Assembly (NCBI RefSeq): GCF_900128925.1
Contig: NZ_FQUJ01000010.1
Span: 1-64,000, forward strand
DNA length: 64,000 bases
DNA from: Modicisalibacter ilicicola DSM 19980
Lineage (GTDB): Bacteria; Pseudomonadota; Gammaproteobacteria; Pseudomonadales; Halomonadaceae
Reading direction: 5' to 3'
The translations under genes and the position numbers were made by a program. This document shows, in pieces, positions 16,025 to 26,691 of the stretch (positions within the stretch are counted from its first letter, which is position 1; every line of letters begins with the position of its first letter). The notes under the pieces are model-generated. The model did no database searches, was not told the DNA's origin, and saw only the letters and a program-made list of their open reading frames with translations.

Positions 16025-18771
16025 TGACGCCCGGGGAGAGCATCGCCAGCCTGAAGAACGTCACCCTGGAGTATGGCAACTCGCGCAAGGGCAAGACTCG
16101 GGCCCTGGACGACTTGAGCCTCGAGATTCCCCCGGGCCGGATGGTCGGACTGATCGGCCCGGACGGCGTCGGCAAGTCGAGTCTGATGGCGCTGGTGTCC
16201 GGCGCGCGGCGCATCCAGCAGGGCAGCGTTCGGGTGCTGGGCGGCGACATGGCGGACGCGGCGCATCGCCGACGCTTCTGTCCGCGCATCGCCTACATGC
16301 CCCAGGGCCTGGGCAAGAACCTCTATCCCACCCTGAGCGTGCGGGAGAACCTCGAGTTCTTCGGCCGACTATTCGGCCAGGACAAGGCAGAGCGCGACCG
16401 GCGCATCGAGGACCTGGCCCGCAGCACGGGCCTGAACGAATTCACCGAGCGCCCGGCAGGCAAGCTGTCCGGCGGCATGAAGCAGAAGCTCGGCCTTTGC
16501 TGCGCGCTGATCCACGACCCGGACCTGTTGATCCTCGATGAGCCGACCACCGGGGTCGATCCCCTGGCGCGCAACCAGTTCTGGGAGCTGATCGCGCGTA
16601 TTCGCCGACAACGTCCCCGGATGAGCGTGCTGGTGGCCACCGCCTACATGGACGAGGCGCAGCGCTTCGACTGGCTGGTGGCCATGGACACGGGCAGGAT
16701 TCTCGATACCGGCACGCCGAACGAACTGCTCGAACGCACGCAAAGCGATACCCTCGAGCAGGCCTTTATTGCCCTGCTGCCGAAGGCCAAGCGCGCGCAG
16801 CATCGCGAGGTCAGGATCCCCCCGCGTCAACCCAGCGACGAGATCGCCATCGAGGCCCACGGCCTGACCAAGCGCTTCGGGAACTTCACCGCGGTGGATC
16901 ATGTGAGCTTTCGTATCGAACGCGGCGAGATCTTCGGCTTCCTTGGCTCCAATGGCTGCGGCAAGTCCACTACCATGAAGATGCTGACCGGCCTGCTCCC
17001 CTTCAGCGAAGGCGAGGCCAAGCTGTTCGGTCAGCCGGTGGATCCGAACGATCTGGCGATACGCCAGCGGGTTGGCTACATGTCCCAGGCCTTCTCACTG
17101 TATGGCGAGCTGACGGTGCGCCAGAACCTCGAGCTGCATGCGCGGCTGTATCGGATCCCCGAGGAGGAGCGCGAACCACGCATTGAGCAAATGTTCGAAC
17201 GGTTTTCTCTCGAATCCGTGGCGGACAGTCTGCCGATGAGCCTGCCCCTGGGGGTGCGACAGCGCCTGTCCCTGGCGGTGGCGGTGATCCACAAGCCGGA
17301 GATCCTGATTCTCGACGAACCCACCTCCGGGGTCGATCCGGTGGCCCGGGACAGCTTCTGGGAACTGTTGATTCAGATGTCCCGGGAAGAGCAGGTTACC
17401 ATCTTCATTTCCACCCACTTCATGAACGAGGCCCTGCGCTGCGACCGCATGTCGATGATGCACGCGGGCAAGGTGCTGGACAGCGACACCCCTCAGGCGC
17501 TGCAGCAAAAGCGCGGTGCCCCGTCGCTGGAGGCCGCCTTCATCGCCTATCTCGAGGACGTTAGCGACGACGATACCGACGCGCCGGCAGCGGCCGAGGT
17601 GCCGCCAGCGGTCGCGGCATCACCGGCCGATGCAGAGGCACCGATGCGCTTCAGCGCCCGACGCCTGTTCAGCTACGCTCGCCGCGAGGCCATGGAACTG
17701 CGCCGGGACCCGGTACGCGGCATTCTCGCCCTGCTCGGCAGCGTGCTGCTGATGTTCATCATGGGCTACGGCATCAGCATGGACGTGGAAGATCTCTCCT
17801 ATGCGGTGCTCGACTACGACCAGACCTCCACCAGCCAGGCCTATTCGCTGAACCTGGCGGGATCGCGCTACTTCGTCGAGAAACCGCCGCTGGCCAGCAT
17901 CGATGAGCTCGACGAGCGCATGCGCAGCGGGGAGATCAGCCTGGGGGTGGTCATCCCGCCGGGCTTCGGGCGCAATCTCAAGCGCGGCGCCACCCCGCAG
18001 GTGGCCTTCTGGGTCGATGGCTCGATGCCCACCCGGGCGGACACGGTCAAGGGCTATGTCCAGGGCATTCACATGGACTATCTGAAAACTCTCGCCCGCC
18101 AGGCGCCGATCGGCGTCGATCCCGCTTCCGCCGGGGTCGCCCTGCGCTACCGCTACAATCCGGACGTGCAGAGCCTGCCGGCCATGGTGCCGGCGGTGAT
18201 TCCCATGCTGCTGATGATGATTCCGGCGATGCTCACCGCCCTGGGCGTGGTGCGCGAAAAGGAAATGGGCTCGATCATCAACTTCTATGTCACCCCGGTG
18301 ACCCGCACGGAATTCCTGCTGGGCAAGCAGCTGCCCTACGTGGTGCTGGGCATGGTGAACTTCCTGGTCATGGTGGTCCTGGCGATCTTCGTCTTCGACG
18401 TGCCGGTCAAGGGCAGCTTCCCGACCCTGACCGTCGCCGCGCTGCTCTACGTAGTTTGCGCCACCGGTCTCGGGCTTCTGATGTCCTCGGTGCTCAACAG
18501 CCAGATCGCCGCCATCTTCGGTACCATGATCGCCACCCTGATCCCCGCCATACAGTTCTCCGGGATGATCCATCCGGTGTCTGCCATGGAAGGCGTTGGT
18601 GCCTTCATCGGCCACATCTATCCGACCGCTCACTTCCTGATCATCAGCCGCGGGGTATTCGCCAAGGCGCTGGGCATGGCGGATCTTTACCCTTATCTCA
18701 TCCCCTTGCTGCTGGCCATCCCCATCCTGCTGCTGATCAGCATCGCCGGGCTGAGACAGCAGGAGAAATGA
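16021..18771 (+). CDS. rbbA: RbbA/YhiH ABC transporter: two ATPase domains fused to an ABC-2 permease
   Basis: 916 residues. The first ATPase domain has GPDGVGKSS and signature [11 protein letters not shown]; the second has [11 protein letters not shown]. The second signature is degenerate ([12 protein letters not shown]), as in E. coli RbbA, which has about the same length. After an Ala/Pro linker near residue 520-545, a six-segment ABC-2 permease follows with [13 protein letters not shown] and [16 protein letters not shown]. coli RbbA is reported as a ribosome-associated ATPase; the operon with HlyD and a second permease suggests an exporter. Which of these roles applies here is open. Confidence 0.93.
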   Translation: MMTPGESIASLKNVTLEYGNSRKGKTRALDDLSLEIPPGRMVGLIGPDGVGKSSLMALVSGARRIQQGSVRVLGGDMADAAHRRRFCPRIAYMPQGLGKNLYPTLSVRENLEFFGRLFGQDKAERDRRIEDLARSTGLNEFTERPAGKLSGGMKQKLGLCCALIHDPDLLILDEPTTGVDPLARNQFWELIARIRRQRPRMSVLVATAYMDEAQRFDWLVAMDTGRILDTGTPNELLERTQSDTLEQAFIALLPKAKRAQHREVRIPPRQPSDEIAIEAHGLTKRFGNFTAVDHVSFRIERGEIFGFLGSNGCGKSTTMKMLTGLLPFSEGEAKLFGQPVDPNDLAIRQRVGYMSQAFSLYGELTVRQNLELHARLYRIPEEEREPRIEQMFERFSLESVADSLPMSLPLGVRQRLSLAVAVIHKPEILILDEPTSGVDPVARDSFWELLIQMSREEQVTIFISTHFMNEALRCDRMSMMHAGKVLDSDTPQALQQKRGAPSLEAAFIAYLEDVSDDDTDAPAAAEVPPAVAASPADAEAPMRFSARRLFSYARREAMELRRDPVRGILALLGSVLLMFIMGYGISMDVEDLSYAVLDYDQTSTSQAYSLNLAGSRYFVEKPPLASIDELDERMRSGEISLGVVIPPGFGRNLKRGATPQVAFWVDGSMPTRADTVKGYVQGIHMDYLKTLARQAPIGVDPASAGVALRYRYNPDVQSLPAMVPAVIPMLLMMIPAMLTALGVVREKEMGSIINFYVTPVTRTEFLLGKQLPYVVLGMVNFLVMVVLAIFVFDVPVKGSFPTLTVAALLYVVCATGLGLLMSSVLNSQIAAIFGTMIATLIPAIQFSGMIHPVSAMEGVGAFIGHIYPTAHFLIISRGVFAKALGMADLYPYLIPLLLAIPILLLISIAGLRQQEK

Positions 18772-18772
18772 C

Positions 18773-19888
18773 ATGCGCGCCCTGACCAACATTCTTCAGC
18801 TCGGCATCAAGGAGCTGCGCAGCCTGGCCCGGGACCCCGCCCTGGTGATACTGATCGTCTACGCATTCAGCCTGAGCATCTACTCCAGCGCCACGGCGAT
18901 ACCCGAGGCGCCCTATCGCGCCACCATCGGCGTGGTCAACGAGGACCCGTCGCCGCTTTCCTATCGCATCCTCGACGCCTTCCAGCTGCCCTACTTCCTG
19001 CCGCCCCAGGCCATCACCCATGCGCAGATGGACAGCGGCATGGACGAAGGTCGCTACACCTTCACCCTGAATATTCCGCCGGAATTCCAGCAGGATCTGC
19101 TGGCGGGCCGCCATCCCGCCATCCAGCTCAACGTCGACGCCACCCAGGTCAGCCAGGCCTTCACCGGCGCCGGGCACATCCAGCAGATCGTCAGCAGCGA
19201 GGTCACCACCTTCCTGCAGCGCTATCACGGCCAGGACGCGCTGCCGGTGGAGGCCGTGGTACGCATGAACTACAACCCCAACCTGGATCGCTCCTGGTTC
19301 GGCGCCGTGAATTCCGTGATCGACCAGATCACCATGTTGTCAATCATCCTCACCGGCGCGGCACTCATCAGAGAACGCGAGCACGGCACCATCGAACACT
19401 TGCTGGTGATGCCGATCACGCCGGTGGAGATCATGCTGGCCAAGGTCTGGTCCATGGGACTGGTGGTGCTGCTGGCCTCGTCCTTCGCCCTGCGTTTCGT
19501 GGTGCAGACCTGGCTGGCGATTCCCATCGGCGGTTCCCTGGGACTGTTCATGCTGGGTGCCGCCCTGCATCTCTTCGCCACCACCTCCATGGGCATCTTC
19601 TTCGGCACCGTGGCCCGCACGATGCCCCAGCTGGGACTTCTGATCATCCTGGCGTTGATGCCCTTGCAGATTCTTTCCGGCGGACAATCCCCTCGGGAAA
19701 GCATGCCGGAGGTCATCCAGGACATCATGCTGGCCGCTCCCACCACTCACTTCATCGAACTCGCCCAAGCGATCCTCTTTCGCGGCGCGGGATTCGCCAT
19801 CGTCTGGCCGCAACTGCTGGCCCTCACGGCCATCGGCGGCGTGTTCTTCGTCATCGCCCTGTCTCGGCTGCGCAAGTCACTGAACTGA
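18773..19888 (+). CDS. yhhJ: ABC-2 type permease YhhJ
   Basis: 371 residues, one base after rbbA with AGGAG ribosome site. N-terminal segment then a large periplasmic loop (residues ~40-195), followed by five membrane segments. EREHGTIEHLLVMPI is the diagnostic ABC-2 exporter motif. It is probably the second half-permease pairing with RbbA. No outer-membrane TolC-type channel gene follows, so one must be encoded elsewhere. Confidence 0.9.
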   Translation: MRALTNILQLGIKELRSLARDPALVILIVYAFSLSIYSSATAIPEAPYRATIGVVNEDPSPLSYRILDAFQLPYFLPPQAITHAQMDSGMDEGRYTFTLNIPPEFQQDLLAGRHPAIQLNVDATQVSQAFTGAGHIQQIVSSEVTTFLQRYHGQDALPVEAVVRMNYNPNLDRSWFGAVNSVIDQITMLSIILTGAALIREREHGTIEHLLVMPITPVEIMLAKVWSMGLVVLLASSFALRFVVQTWLAIPIGGSLGLFMLGAALHLFATTSMGIFFGTVARTMPQLGLLIILALMPLQILSGGQSPRESMPEVIQDIMLAAPTTHFIELAQAILFRGAGFAIVWPQLLALTAIGGVFFVIALSRLRKSLN

Positions 19889-20097
19889 TTCATGCCCCCG
19901 ATCCATCGGTGAGCCAAAACATTTCGGTACAATGGATAATCGGCTCCAGGTGATGGCGGACTCCGTGTCCCAAGCGTAGTAATGATGGCCCGATGGCCGA
20001 TGCTCCGGGGATGGTGAAATAGGCTGCCGACATCCCTCATCTTCATTGCTACGCTGATGATGTGATTCATTCAAACCATCGTGGCAAGGACGATCCC
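19889..20097 (+). other. Intergenic region before the NhaC-like gene
   Basis: 209 bases with no convincing protein gene. An AAGGA ribosome site precedes the downstream ATG. No intrinsic terminator with a U-tract is visible after yhhJ. The sequence AAAACATTTCGGTACAATGG around 19917-19936 could hold a promoter, but the -35 is unclear. Confidence 0.4.
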
Positions 20098-21582
20098 ATG
20101 ACCAGCACACCCTCACGCCAGGACCAGGCGCCCGGCGAAGAAACGATCCGAACACTTTCCTTTCGCCTGGGCGCCTGGGGGGCAGCGGTGCCGCTGGTCT
20201 TCTTCGTGATCTGGGCGATCACCACCAGCGTTCTCGGCCTCTCCTCGGAAATCGGCCTGGTCATGGGCGCGCTGTTCGGGGTGACCCTGGGGCTGTTCTT
20301 CTGCAAGAGCCAGTGGTCGGAATACGCCAGGGGGGTCTTCGATGGCCTGACCCAGCCGGTGGGCGTCGTGGCCATCGTGGCATGGTTCTATGCCGGCATG
20401 TTCGCCCAGGTACTGCAGGTCGGCGGCCTGGTGGAGGGCCTGGTGTGGCTGGGCGGCATCTCCGACATGACCGGGGGCTGGTTCGTCGCCCTGACCTTCC
20501 TGCTGGCCGCCATCTTCTCCACCGCCGTGGGCACCGGCTATGGCACCACCGTGGCCTTCTGCACCCTGATGTATCCGGCCGGCGTGGCGGTGGGCGCCGA
20601 TCCGGTAATGCTCTTCGCGGCGATTCTCTCCGGCGCGATCTTCGGCGACAACCTGGCCCCGGTCTCGGACACCACCATCGTCTCCGCCACCACCCAGGAC
20701 GCGGATGTCCCGGGGGTAGTGCGCAGCCGCTTCAAGTATTCGATCATGGCCGCCATTCCGGCAACGATCCTGTTCGCGCTGTTCGGCGGCGGCGGCGATA
20801 CCAGCGGCGCCGACCCCGCCGCGCTGAACGCCATGATGGAGTCCACCGAACCCCTGGGGCTGGTCATGCTGGCGCCCTTCGCCCTGGTGCTGATCCTGGC
20901 GCTGTCCGGTCAGCACCTGATCACCTCGCTCACCTGGGGCATCCTCGCATCGATCCCGGTCATCGTCATTGTCGGTACCGGAACCTTCTCCGAGATCATC
21001 GCCTTCGAGGCGGATTCGGACACCATCGTCACCGGCGCCCTGGTCCAGGGCGTTCAGGGATACGTCAACATGGCGATCCTGATCCTGCTCATCGTCGCCG
21101 CCGCCCACTTGATGCGGCTCGGGGGCACCATGGAGACCATCACCGAGAAACTGATGTCCTGGATCAAGAATTCCGTGAAGCGCGCCGAGCTGTCGATCTG
21201 GAGCATCGTGGCCCTGCTCAACAGCGCCATCACCATCAACACGGCGGCGGAGATCGCCGCCGCGCCTTTTGTGCGAGAATTGGGCAGACGTTATCATATC
21301 CACCGCTACCGCCGAGCCAACATGCTCGACGCGGTCACCTCGGCGCTGGGCTATATCTTCCCCTGGGGGGCACCGGTGCTGCTCGGCTGGTCGACGATCC
21401 AGACCATGCAGGGCACCTATGAGTGGCTGCCCAGCGTCGCCCCAACCGCGGTCTTTCCCTTCGTCTTCCAGGGCTGGTTCCTGGTCTTCATCATGCTGTT
21501 TGCCGCCGCGACCAGCTGGGGGCTGAAGTTCGAAGGCCCCAACGGCGAGGAAACGAAGGAAAGACCCGCAGCGCTGAGCTGA
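20098..21582 (+). CDS. NhaC-family Na+/H+ antiporter-like transporter
   Basis: 494 residues with 11-12 hydrophobic segments. The motif [19 protein letters not shown] is typical of the NhaC/Na_H_antiporter (PF03553) family. [15 protein letters not shown] follows in a later segment. Family members exchange sodium or organic acids; some carry amino or dicarboxylic acids. It lies 52 bp ahead of kbl-tdh in the same direction, so uptake or efflux of a threonine-pathway compound is possible but unproven. Start at 20098 is supported by AAGGA. Confidence 0.85.
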   Translation: MTSTPSRQDQAPGEETIRTLSFRLGAWGAAVPLVFFVIWAITTSVLGLSSEIGLVMGALFGVTLGLFFCKSQWSEYARGVFDGLTQPVGVVAIVAWFYAGMFAQVLQVGGLVEGLVWLGGISDMTGGWFVALTFLLAAIFSTAVGTGYGTTVAFCTLMYPAGVAVGADPVMLFAAILSGAIFGDNLAPVSDTTIVSATTQDADVPGVVRSRFKYSIMAAIPATILFALFGGGGDTSGADPAALNAMMESTEPLGLVMLAPFALVLILALSGQHLITSLTWGILASIPVIVIVGTGTFSEIIAFEADSDTIVTGALVQGVQGYVNMAILILLIVAAAHLMRLGGTMETITEKLMSWIKNSVKRAELSIWSIVALLNSAITINTAAEIAAAPFVRELGRRYHIHRYRRANMLDAVTSALGYIFPWGAPVLLGWSTIQTMQGTYEWLPSVAPTAVFPFVFQGWFLVFIMLFAAATSWGLKFEGPNGEETKERPAALS

Positions 21583-21634
21583 GTCGCTCGGCACCCATTC
21601 TTTCAAGCCCGTTCTTTCAAGGGAGACCCGATCC

Positions 21635-22828
21635 ATGTCCGAGATATTTCAGACCCATCTGAATCGACAGCTCGATGAGCTGCGAGAGGAAGGGCTCTAC
21701 AAGCAGGAACGCGAACTGCTCTCGCCCCAGCGGGCCAAGGTCAAGGTGGCAAGCGGCGAGGTCCTCAATTTCTGCGCCAACAATTATCTGGGATTGGCGG
21801 ATGACCCGGACCTGATCGCCGCCGCCAAGCGCGGCCTCGACGAAGAAGGCTTCGGCATGGCTTCGGTGCGCTTCATCTGTGGCACCCATGCCGAACACCG
21901 CCATCTGGAAAAGCGTCTCGCCGAGTTTCTGGGCATGGACGACGCCATCCTCTACTCCTCCTGTTTCGATGCCAACGGCGGGCTGTTCGAGACGCTGTTC
22001 GGGCCGGAGGACGCGATCATCTCGGATGCCTTGAACCACGCCTCGATCATCGACGGCGTGCGTCTCAGCAAGGCCAGGCGCTATCGTTACGCCAACAACG
22101 ACATGGCGGAGCTGGAAGCACGCCTGCGGGAAGCCGAGGAAGCCGGTGCCCGCTTCAAGCTGATCGCCACCGATGGCGTGTTTTCCATGGACGGCGTGAT
22201 CGCCGACCTCGAGGGTATCTGCGAGCTTGCCGAGCGTTTCGATGCCCTGGTGATGGTGGACGACTCCCACGCCACCGGCTTTCTCGGCAACGGCGGGCGC
22301 GGCACCCACGAATACCACCGGGTCATGGAGCGCGTGGATATCATCACCACCACCTTCGGCAAGGCGCTGGGCGGCGCCTCCGGCGGGGTCACCGCGGCGC
22401 GGGGAGCCATCGTCGAATGGCTGCGCCAGCGCTCCCGCCCCTACCTGTTCTCCAACTCCCTGGCGCCCCCCATCGTCGCCGCGACCCTCACGGCCCTGGA
22501 CAAGGTCGAGCAAGGCGCGGCCATGCGCCAGCGGCTGTGGGACAATGTGACGCGCTTCCGCCGCGGGATGCAGGAAGCCGGCTTCACCCTGGCCGGGGCC
22601 GATCACCCGATCATCCCGGTGATGATCGGCGACGCCCGCCTGGCCGGTGAGTTTGCCGACCGGCTGCTCGAGGAAGGCATCTACGTCATCGGCTTCTCCT
22701 ACCCGGTGGTGCCCAAGGGTCAGGCGCGCATCCGCACCCAGATGTCCGCGGCCCACTCGCCGGAACAGATCAATCGCGCCATCGACGCCTTCACCCGCAT
22801 CGGCCGCGAACTCGAGGTGATCTCATGA
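21635..22828 (+). CDS. kbl: 2-amino-3-ketobutyrate CoA ligase (glycine C-acetyltransferase)
   Basis: 397 residues, the length of E. coli Kbl. It converts 2-amino-3-oxobutyrate and CoA to glycine and acetyl-CoA, using pyridoxal phosphate. Conserved motifs: [14 protein letters not shown] near the N-terminus, [12 protein letters not shown] (PLP-binding Asp and His), and [13 protein letters not shown] with the Schiff-base lysine. A good AAGGGAGA site precedes ATG 21635. The stop overlaps the tdh start by four bases. Pathway: threonine degradation to glycine. Confidence 0.97.
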   Translation: MSEIFQTHLNRQLDELREEGLYKQERELLSPQRAKVKVASGEVLNFCANNYLGLADDPDLIAAAKRGLDEEGFGMASVRFICGTHAEHRHLEKRLAEFLGMDDAILYSSCFDANGGLFETLFGPEDAIISDALNHASIIDGVRLSKARRYRYANNDMAELEARLREAEEAGARFKLIATDGVFSMDGVIADLEGICELAERFDALVMVDDSHATGFLGNGGRGTHEYHRVMERVDIITTTFGKALGGASGGVTAARGAIVEWLRQRSRPYLFSNSLAPPIVAATLTALDKVEQGAAMRQRLWDNVTRFRRGMQEAGFTLAGADHPIIPVMIGDARLAGEFADRLLEEGIYVIGFSYPVVPKGQARIRTQMSAAHSPEQINRAIDAFTRIGRELEVIS

Positions 22829-23850
22829 AGGCCCTGTCCAAGCTCAAGTCGGAACCCGGCATCTGGATGGTCGATGCGCCGGTACCCGAGATCGGCCACA
22901 ACGATGTGCTGATCAAGATTCATCGCACCGCCATCTGCGGCACCGACATGCACATCTACCAATGGGACGAGTGGTCCCGCAACACCGTCCCGGTGCCCAT
23001 GATCACCGGCCATGAATACTCCGGCGAGATCGTCGCCATCGGCGAGGAGGTGCGCGGCTTCGACATCGGTGACCGGGTCTCCGGCGAGGGCCACGTGACC
23101 TGCGGGCACTGCCGCAACTGTCGCGCCGGTCGCCGGCACCTGTGCCGCAACAGTGTCGGCGTGGGGGTCAACCGCCCCGGCGCCTTCGCCGAGTACATGA
23201 CGCTGCCGGCCTACAACCTGTTCAAGCTGCCGGACGAGATCACCGATGAACTGGCGGCGATCTTCGATCCCTTCGGCAACGCGGTGCATACGGCCCTGGC
23301 CTTCGACGTGGTCGGCGAGGACGTGCTGATCACCGGCGCCGGCCCCATCGGCATCATGGCCGCCGCGGTGGTCCGGCACATCGGCGCCCGCCATGTGGTG
23401 ATCACCGACATCAACGACTACCGCCTGGAACTGGCGGCGAAGATGGGCGCGACCCGCACCGTCAACGTCTCCCGGGAGAAGCTCCAGGACGTGATGGCGG
23501 ACCTACACATGCACGAAGGCTTCGACGTGGTGCTGGAGATGTCCGGCGTGCCGACGGCAGTCGACGAGATGCTCGACGTCATCAATCACGGCGGCAAGAT
23601 TGCCATGCTCGGCATCCCGCCCAAGGAGATGGCCATCGACTGGACCAAGGTGATCTTCAAGGGCCTGACCATTAAGGGCATCTACGGCCGCGAGATGTTC
23701 GAGACCTGGTACAAGATGGCGAGCCTGATTCAGTCCGGCCTCGATCTGAGTCCGATCATCACTCACCGCTTTCCCATCGACGAGTTCGAGAAGGGCTTCG
23801 AGGTGATGGGATCGGGAAGATCCGGCAAGGTGGTGCTGGACTGGACGTGA
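22825..23850 (+). CDS. tdh: L-threonine 3-dehydrogenase
   Basis: 341 residues, zinc medium-chain dehydrogenase that oxidises L-threonine to 2-amino-3-oxobutyrate with NAD+. Catalytic zinc region [13 protein letters not shown]; structural zinc cysteines in [15 protein letters not shown]; and the NAD fold [12 protein letters not shown]. The product feeds Kbl, whose gene overlaps its start (ATGA). Downstream is a palindromic repeat cluster and a bidirectional terminator. Confidence 0.97.
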   Translation: MKALSKLKSEPGIWMVDAPVPEIGHNDVLIKIHRTAICGTDMHIYQWDEWSRNTVPVPMITGHEYSGEIVAIGEEVRGFDIGDRVSGEGHVTCGHCRNCRAGRRHLCRNSVGVGVNRPGAFAEYMTLPAYNLFKLPDEITDELAAIFDPFGNAVHTALAFDVVGEDVLITGAGPIGIMAAAVVRHIGARHVVITDINDYRLELAAKMGATRTVNVSREKLQDVMADLHMHEGFDVVLEMSGVPTAVDEMLDVINHGGKIAMLGIPPKEMAIDWTKVIFKGLTIKGIYGREMFETWYKMASLIQSGLDLSPIITHRFPIDEFEKGFEVMGSGRSGKVVLDWT

Positions 23851-23907
23851 AATAAATGGCGCTTCACAGATTGCCGTGACGCCGCTAATTTTCCGAACAA
23901 GGGTAGC

Positions 23908-24089
23908 GTAGGAGCGCAGATTTTCTGCGCGAAAGGCACCGGCAGGCGCCCGAGTCGCTCAGGCGCCGCTCCGCGGCGTTCGCCCGATGAATCGGGCTCC
24001 TACCAAACCCGAGGTCTGGGCTTTTGTAGGAGCTCGCTTCAGCGAGCGATGTGCCTTGCCACCTATGCCGGACGAATCTGCGCTCCTAC
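23908..24089. repeat. REP/BIME-like cluster of four alternating palindromic units
   Basis: Units: GTAGGAGCGCAGATTTTCTG (from 23908), the inverted TCGCCCGATGAATCGGGCTC ending CTAC at 24003, GTAGGAGCTCGCTTCAGCGA (from 24026), and an inverted AATCTGCGCTCCTAC (to 24089). The orientation alternates, as in BIMEs. The same family occurs at 266-329. It fills most of the tdh 3' flank. Confidence 0.7.
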
Positions 24090-24140
24090 GACAACCTTTG
24101 CGGCGGATTCACGGCGTCACGCTAATTTGCAATGAACCAA

Positions 24141-24190
24141 ACAAGACGCCCCTCGCCTGTCTCCAAGCGAGGGGCTTGTCTTTCTACGCT
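24141..24190. terminator. Bidirectional hairpin terminator between tdh and the YbhB-like gene
   Basis: GCCCCTCGC (24148-24156) pairs with GCGAGGGGC (24167-24175); flanking ACAAG and CTTGT extend the stem. TTGTCTTTCT follows on the + strand and GTCTTGTTT on the minus strand, so it can stop both convergent genes. Confidence 0.8.
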
Positions 24191-24201
24191 TCGCACCAGG
24201 C

Positions 24202-24825
24202 TTAACGTAAATCGGAGTTGAGCGTATAGGTCCCGGTCACCGTGGCCTTGTCCAGCACGTGATCCTGGATGGCCTTTTCCGCTTCTATCCCGGTAAATTC
24301 GCCGTTGAGCCCCAACGTTTCCACGTCAAGCGCATAGACCGTGAAGTGGTAACGGTGAATGCGCTCGTCGTTCCAGGGCGGGCACGGACCGTCGTAGCCG
24401 CCGTAGGTGCCTTCCATGTCCGGGTCGCCGGCGAGGAAGTCGGTGAAGGAGTTGATGCCACGCAGCCCCAGGGCACTGGGACCCGGTTCCTTGCCGTGGG
24501 CGGTGACGCCATCGGAATCGGCGCCCTCCTCGATGGCGTTCACATCCGCGGGAATATCGACCAGCACCCAGTGATGGAAGTTCCGCCGCTTGATATCCGC
24601 CGCCAGCATCTTGCCGGGCTGATTGGCGTCGCTGGCATCCTCGGGCACGTCCGGGTCCACCACGACCACCGCGAAGCTGCGAGTTCCCTCGGGCACCTCG
24701 TCCCATGCCAGCGCCGGGTTACGATTTGGCCCCAAGGTCATCGGCTCGCCGTCGCCGGGAACGCCGAAGGCGAAGGTCTCGGGAATGGGCTGCTGGTCCT
24801 TGATGCCTTCTACGGTAAGCTTCAT
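24202..24825 (-). CDS. YbhB/YbcL-family (PEBP, Raf-kinase-inhibitor-like) protein
   Basis: 207 residues without a signal peptide, so cytoplasmic. PEBP signatures: NRNPALAWDEVPEGTRSFAV, DPDVPEDA, HHWVLVDIP and YDGPCPPWNDERIHRYHF. The last one is the family's conserved G-P-C-P-P-x-x-x-x-H-R-Y-x-F ligand pocket. The ribosome site CACAGGAGGTG is nearly ideal before ATG 24825. Bacterial members have no settled function; a ligand-binding role is assumed from the fold. Confidence 0.9.
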   Translation of the reverse strand: MKLTVEGIKDQQPIPETFAFGVPGDGEPMTLGPNRNPALAWDEVPEGTRSFAVVVVDPDVPEDASDANQPGKMLAADIKRRNFHHWVLVDIPADVNAIEEGADSDGVTAHGKEPGPSALGLRGINSFTDFLAGDPDMEGTYGGYDGPCPPWNDERIHRYHFTVYALDVETLGLNGEFTGIEAEKAIQDHVLDKATVTGTYTLNSDLR

Positions 24826-25088
24826 TGCCACCTCCTGTGTCGATGAATCATCTCGTTCAGCCAGGTTCAGGGTATCCAAACATTCCCGATCCCGATAGGG
24901 GCCGAATACGCCACCCCGACGCACCCGGGATTCTATACTTTCGCATGATCGTGCCCGTCCCTGCTTTGAACCCATCCTTCCATATTGCTATATATCTATA
25001 AGCAAATTACATATATTCCCCTTTGCGGCGATTGCCCCCTGGCCATCCGGGACCGCAACTCGGACAGGGCATCACACATGGAGGTGGC
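24826..25088 (+). promoter_or_regulatory. Divergent promoter region between YbhB-like gene and the cbb3-like operon
   Basis: 263 bases. An interrupted palindrome, TTGCT-N11-AGCAA, lies at 24985-25005 within an AT-rich stretch (24981-25018). It is a plausible operator, but no FNR box of the kind seen at 10884 is found here. GGAGGTG precedes the first oxidase gene. Regulator unknown. Confidence 0.45.
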
Positions 25089-26687
25089 ATGAATTTCACG
25101 ATAGGCACCCTGCTGGCCTTCAGCTTTGCAGCGTCACTGATTGCGATCGCCGCCCTGATCTGGGCGATATCGACCCATCAGTTTCGCATCACCGAGAGTG
25201 ATGCCAGAACCGTTTTCGGGGATGAGGAAGGCGGCAAGCTGGACGACCCGACCTCCCCGCATAGCGACAGCCACCCCTCGGCCGTGGACCCGGCCCTGTC
25301 TCCCGAGTGGCGCCGTCTGCTGATCGTCATGTTCGTCACGGCCACGGCCTGGCTAGTATTCGGCTCGATATTCGGCCTGATCGCCTCGCTGAAACTCCAT
25401 CTCCCGGACTGGCTGACCGGCAGCGCCGCGTTGACCTTCGGACGCATGCGGACCATGCACCTGAACTCGGTCATCTACGGGTTTCTCTCCCTGGGCGGCG
25501 TGGGCGCGGCACTCTGGCTCGTACCCACCCTGTTCAAGACTCACCTGCACAAACCTCGGCTCGCCATGCTCGGGGCGGTGATCTGGAACCTGGCGGTCTT
25601 CGCCGGTGTAATCGTCATCGGCGCGGGCTGGAACGACGGCCTGGAATGGCTCGAAATCCCCTGGCAGATCGACATCTTCCTGGCCATCGGCGGCGCCTGT
25701 TTCGCCATTCCGTTGCTCTATACCGCCGCCGCCCGGCGGGTCAATCACATCTATGTGACCGGCTGGTACTACCTGGGGGGGCTGGTATGGTTCCCGGTGC
25801 TGTTCCTCCTGGCCAATCTCCCCGGGGTACACAGCGGCGCGCAACAGGCCACCACCAACTGGTGGTTCGCCCACAACGTGCTGGGGCTCTGGCTGACTCC
25901 GCTGGGGCTCGGCGCCGCCTACTATTTCATCCCCAAGATCATCGGCAAGCCGATCTACTCCTATCGCCTGTCGCTACTGGGATTCTGGGCCCTGGCGCTA
26001 TTCTACAGCCAGGTGGGGATGCACCACCTGATCGGTGGCCCGGTACCTACCTGGGTGGTATCGCTGTCCGTGGTGCAGTCGGTGATGATGGTGGTGCCGG
26101 TGGTCGCGGTCGCCATCAACCAGCATACGCTGAGCCTGGGCAACCTCTGGGCCTGGCGCGAAAGCCTGCCGCTGCGCTTCGTGGCACTGGGGGCGATCCT
26201 GTATACCCTGGCCTCGCTGCAAGGGTCGCTGGAAGCGGTACGGGCGTTCAATACCGTCACCCACTTCACTCATTACACCGTGGCCCATGCCCACCTGGGG
26301 GCCTACGGTTTCGTGGCGCTGGTGCTGTTCGGTGGCATCTATTACATGCTGCCGCGGGTCACCGGTCGTGCCTGGCCGATGCCCTGGGCCATCAGTCTGC
26401 ATTTCTGGCTGGTCGTGGCCGGCTTCGCCGTCTATTTCATTTCGCTGACCATCGGAGGCTGGCTGCAGGGGCTGGCCATGCTCGACGCCACCCGGGATTG
26501 GCTGGCAAGCATGGAAGTGACCCTCCCCTACCTGGCTGGCCGTTCCCTGGGTGGCGCCCTGATGACCCTTGGCCATCTGGTGTTCGCCGCCAACCTGGCC
26601 GTGCTGTTCTTTGGCCGCACGCGCCGATTCGAGGATGACTCGGACGACGTTGCCACCCCGGCGACTGCTACCAGTACAGGAGCCTGA
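25089..26687 (+). CDS. ccoN: cbb3-type cytochrome c oxidase subunit I-like protein
   Basis: 532 residues. Residues 1-~75 hold one membrane helix and an acidic linker; the remaining 12 helices are the heme-copper oxidase core. Ligand histidines are recognisable: MHLNS (low-spin heme), WWFAHNVLG (CuB), GMHHLIGG (the CuB His pair) and HYTVAHAHLGAYGF (heme ligands). The helix VII tyrosine that is cross-linked in cbb3 enzymes is kept (FWALALFY before GMHH). The NorB-type glutamate pattern is absent, so an oxidase rather than a NO reductase is expected. It has an unusual N-terminal extension compared with canonical CcoN. Confidence 0.88.
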   Translation: MNFTIGTLLAFSFAASLIAIAALIWAISTHQFRITESDARTVFGDEEGGKLDDPTSPHSDSHPSAVDPALSPEWRRLLIVMFVTATAWLVFGSIFGLIASLKLHLPDWLTGSAALTFGRMRTMHLNSVIYGFLSLGGVGAALWLVPTLFKTHLHKPRLAMLGAVIWNLAVFAGVIVIGAGWNDGLEWLEIPWQIDIFLAIGGACFAIPLLYTAAARRVNHIYVTGWYYLGGLVWFPVLFLLANLPGVHSGAQQATTNWWFAHNVLGLWLTPLGLGAAYYFIPKIIGKPIYSYRLSLLGFWALALFYSQVGMHHLIGGPVPTWVVSLSVVQSVMMVVPVVAVAINQHTLSLGNLWAWRESLPLRFVALGAILYTLASLQGSLEAVRAFNTVTHFTHYTVAHAHLGAYGFVALVLFGGIYYMLPRVTGRAWPMPWAISLHFWLVVAGFAVYFISLTIGGWLQGLAMLDATRDWLASMEVTLPYLAGRSLGGALMTLGHLVFAANLAVLFFGRTRRFEDDSDDVATPATATSTGA

Positions 26688-26691
26688 CGGA

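Noticed and set aside
20113-21636. 507-residue frame antisense to the NhaC-like gene
   Set aside because: The sense frame has coherent membrane segments and family motifs; the antisense product is His/Arg/Asp-rich.
25089-26687. Possible NorB-type nitric oxide reductase
   Set aside because: The core follows CcoN ligand patterns including the helix VII tyrosine and lacks the NorB glutamates.
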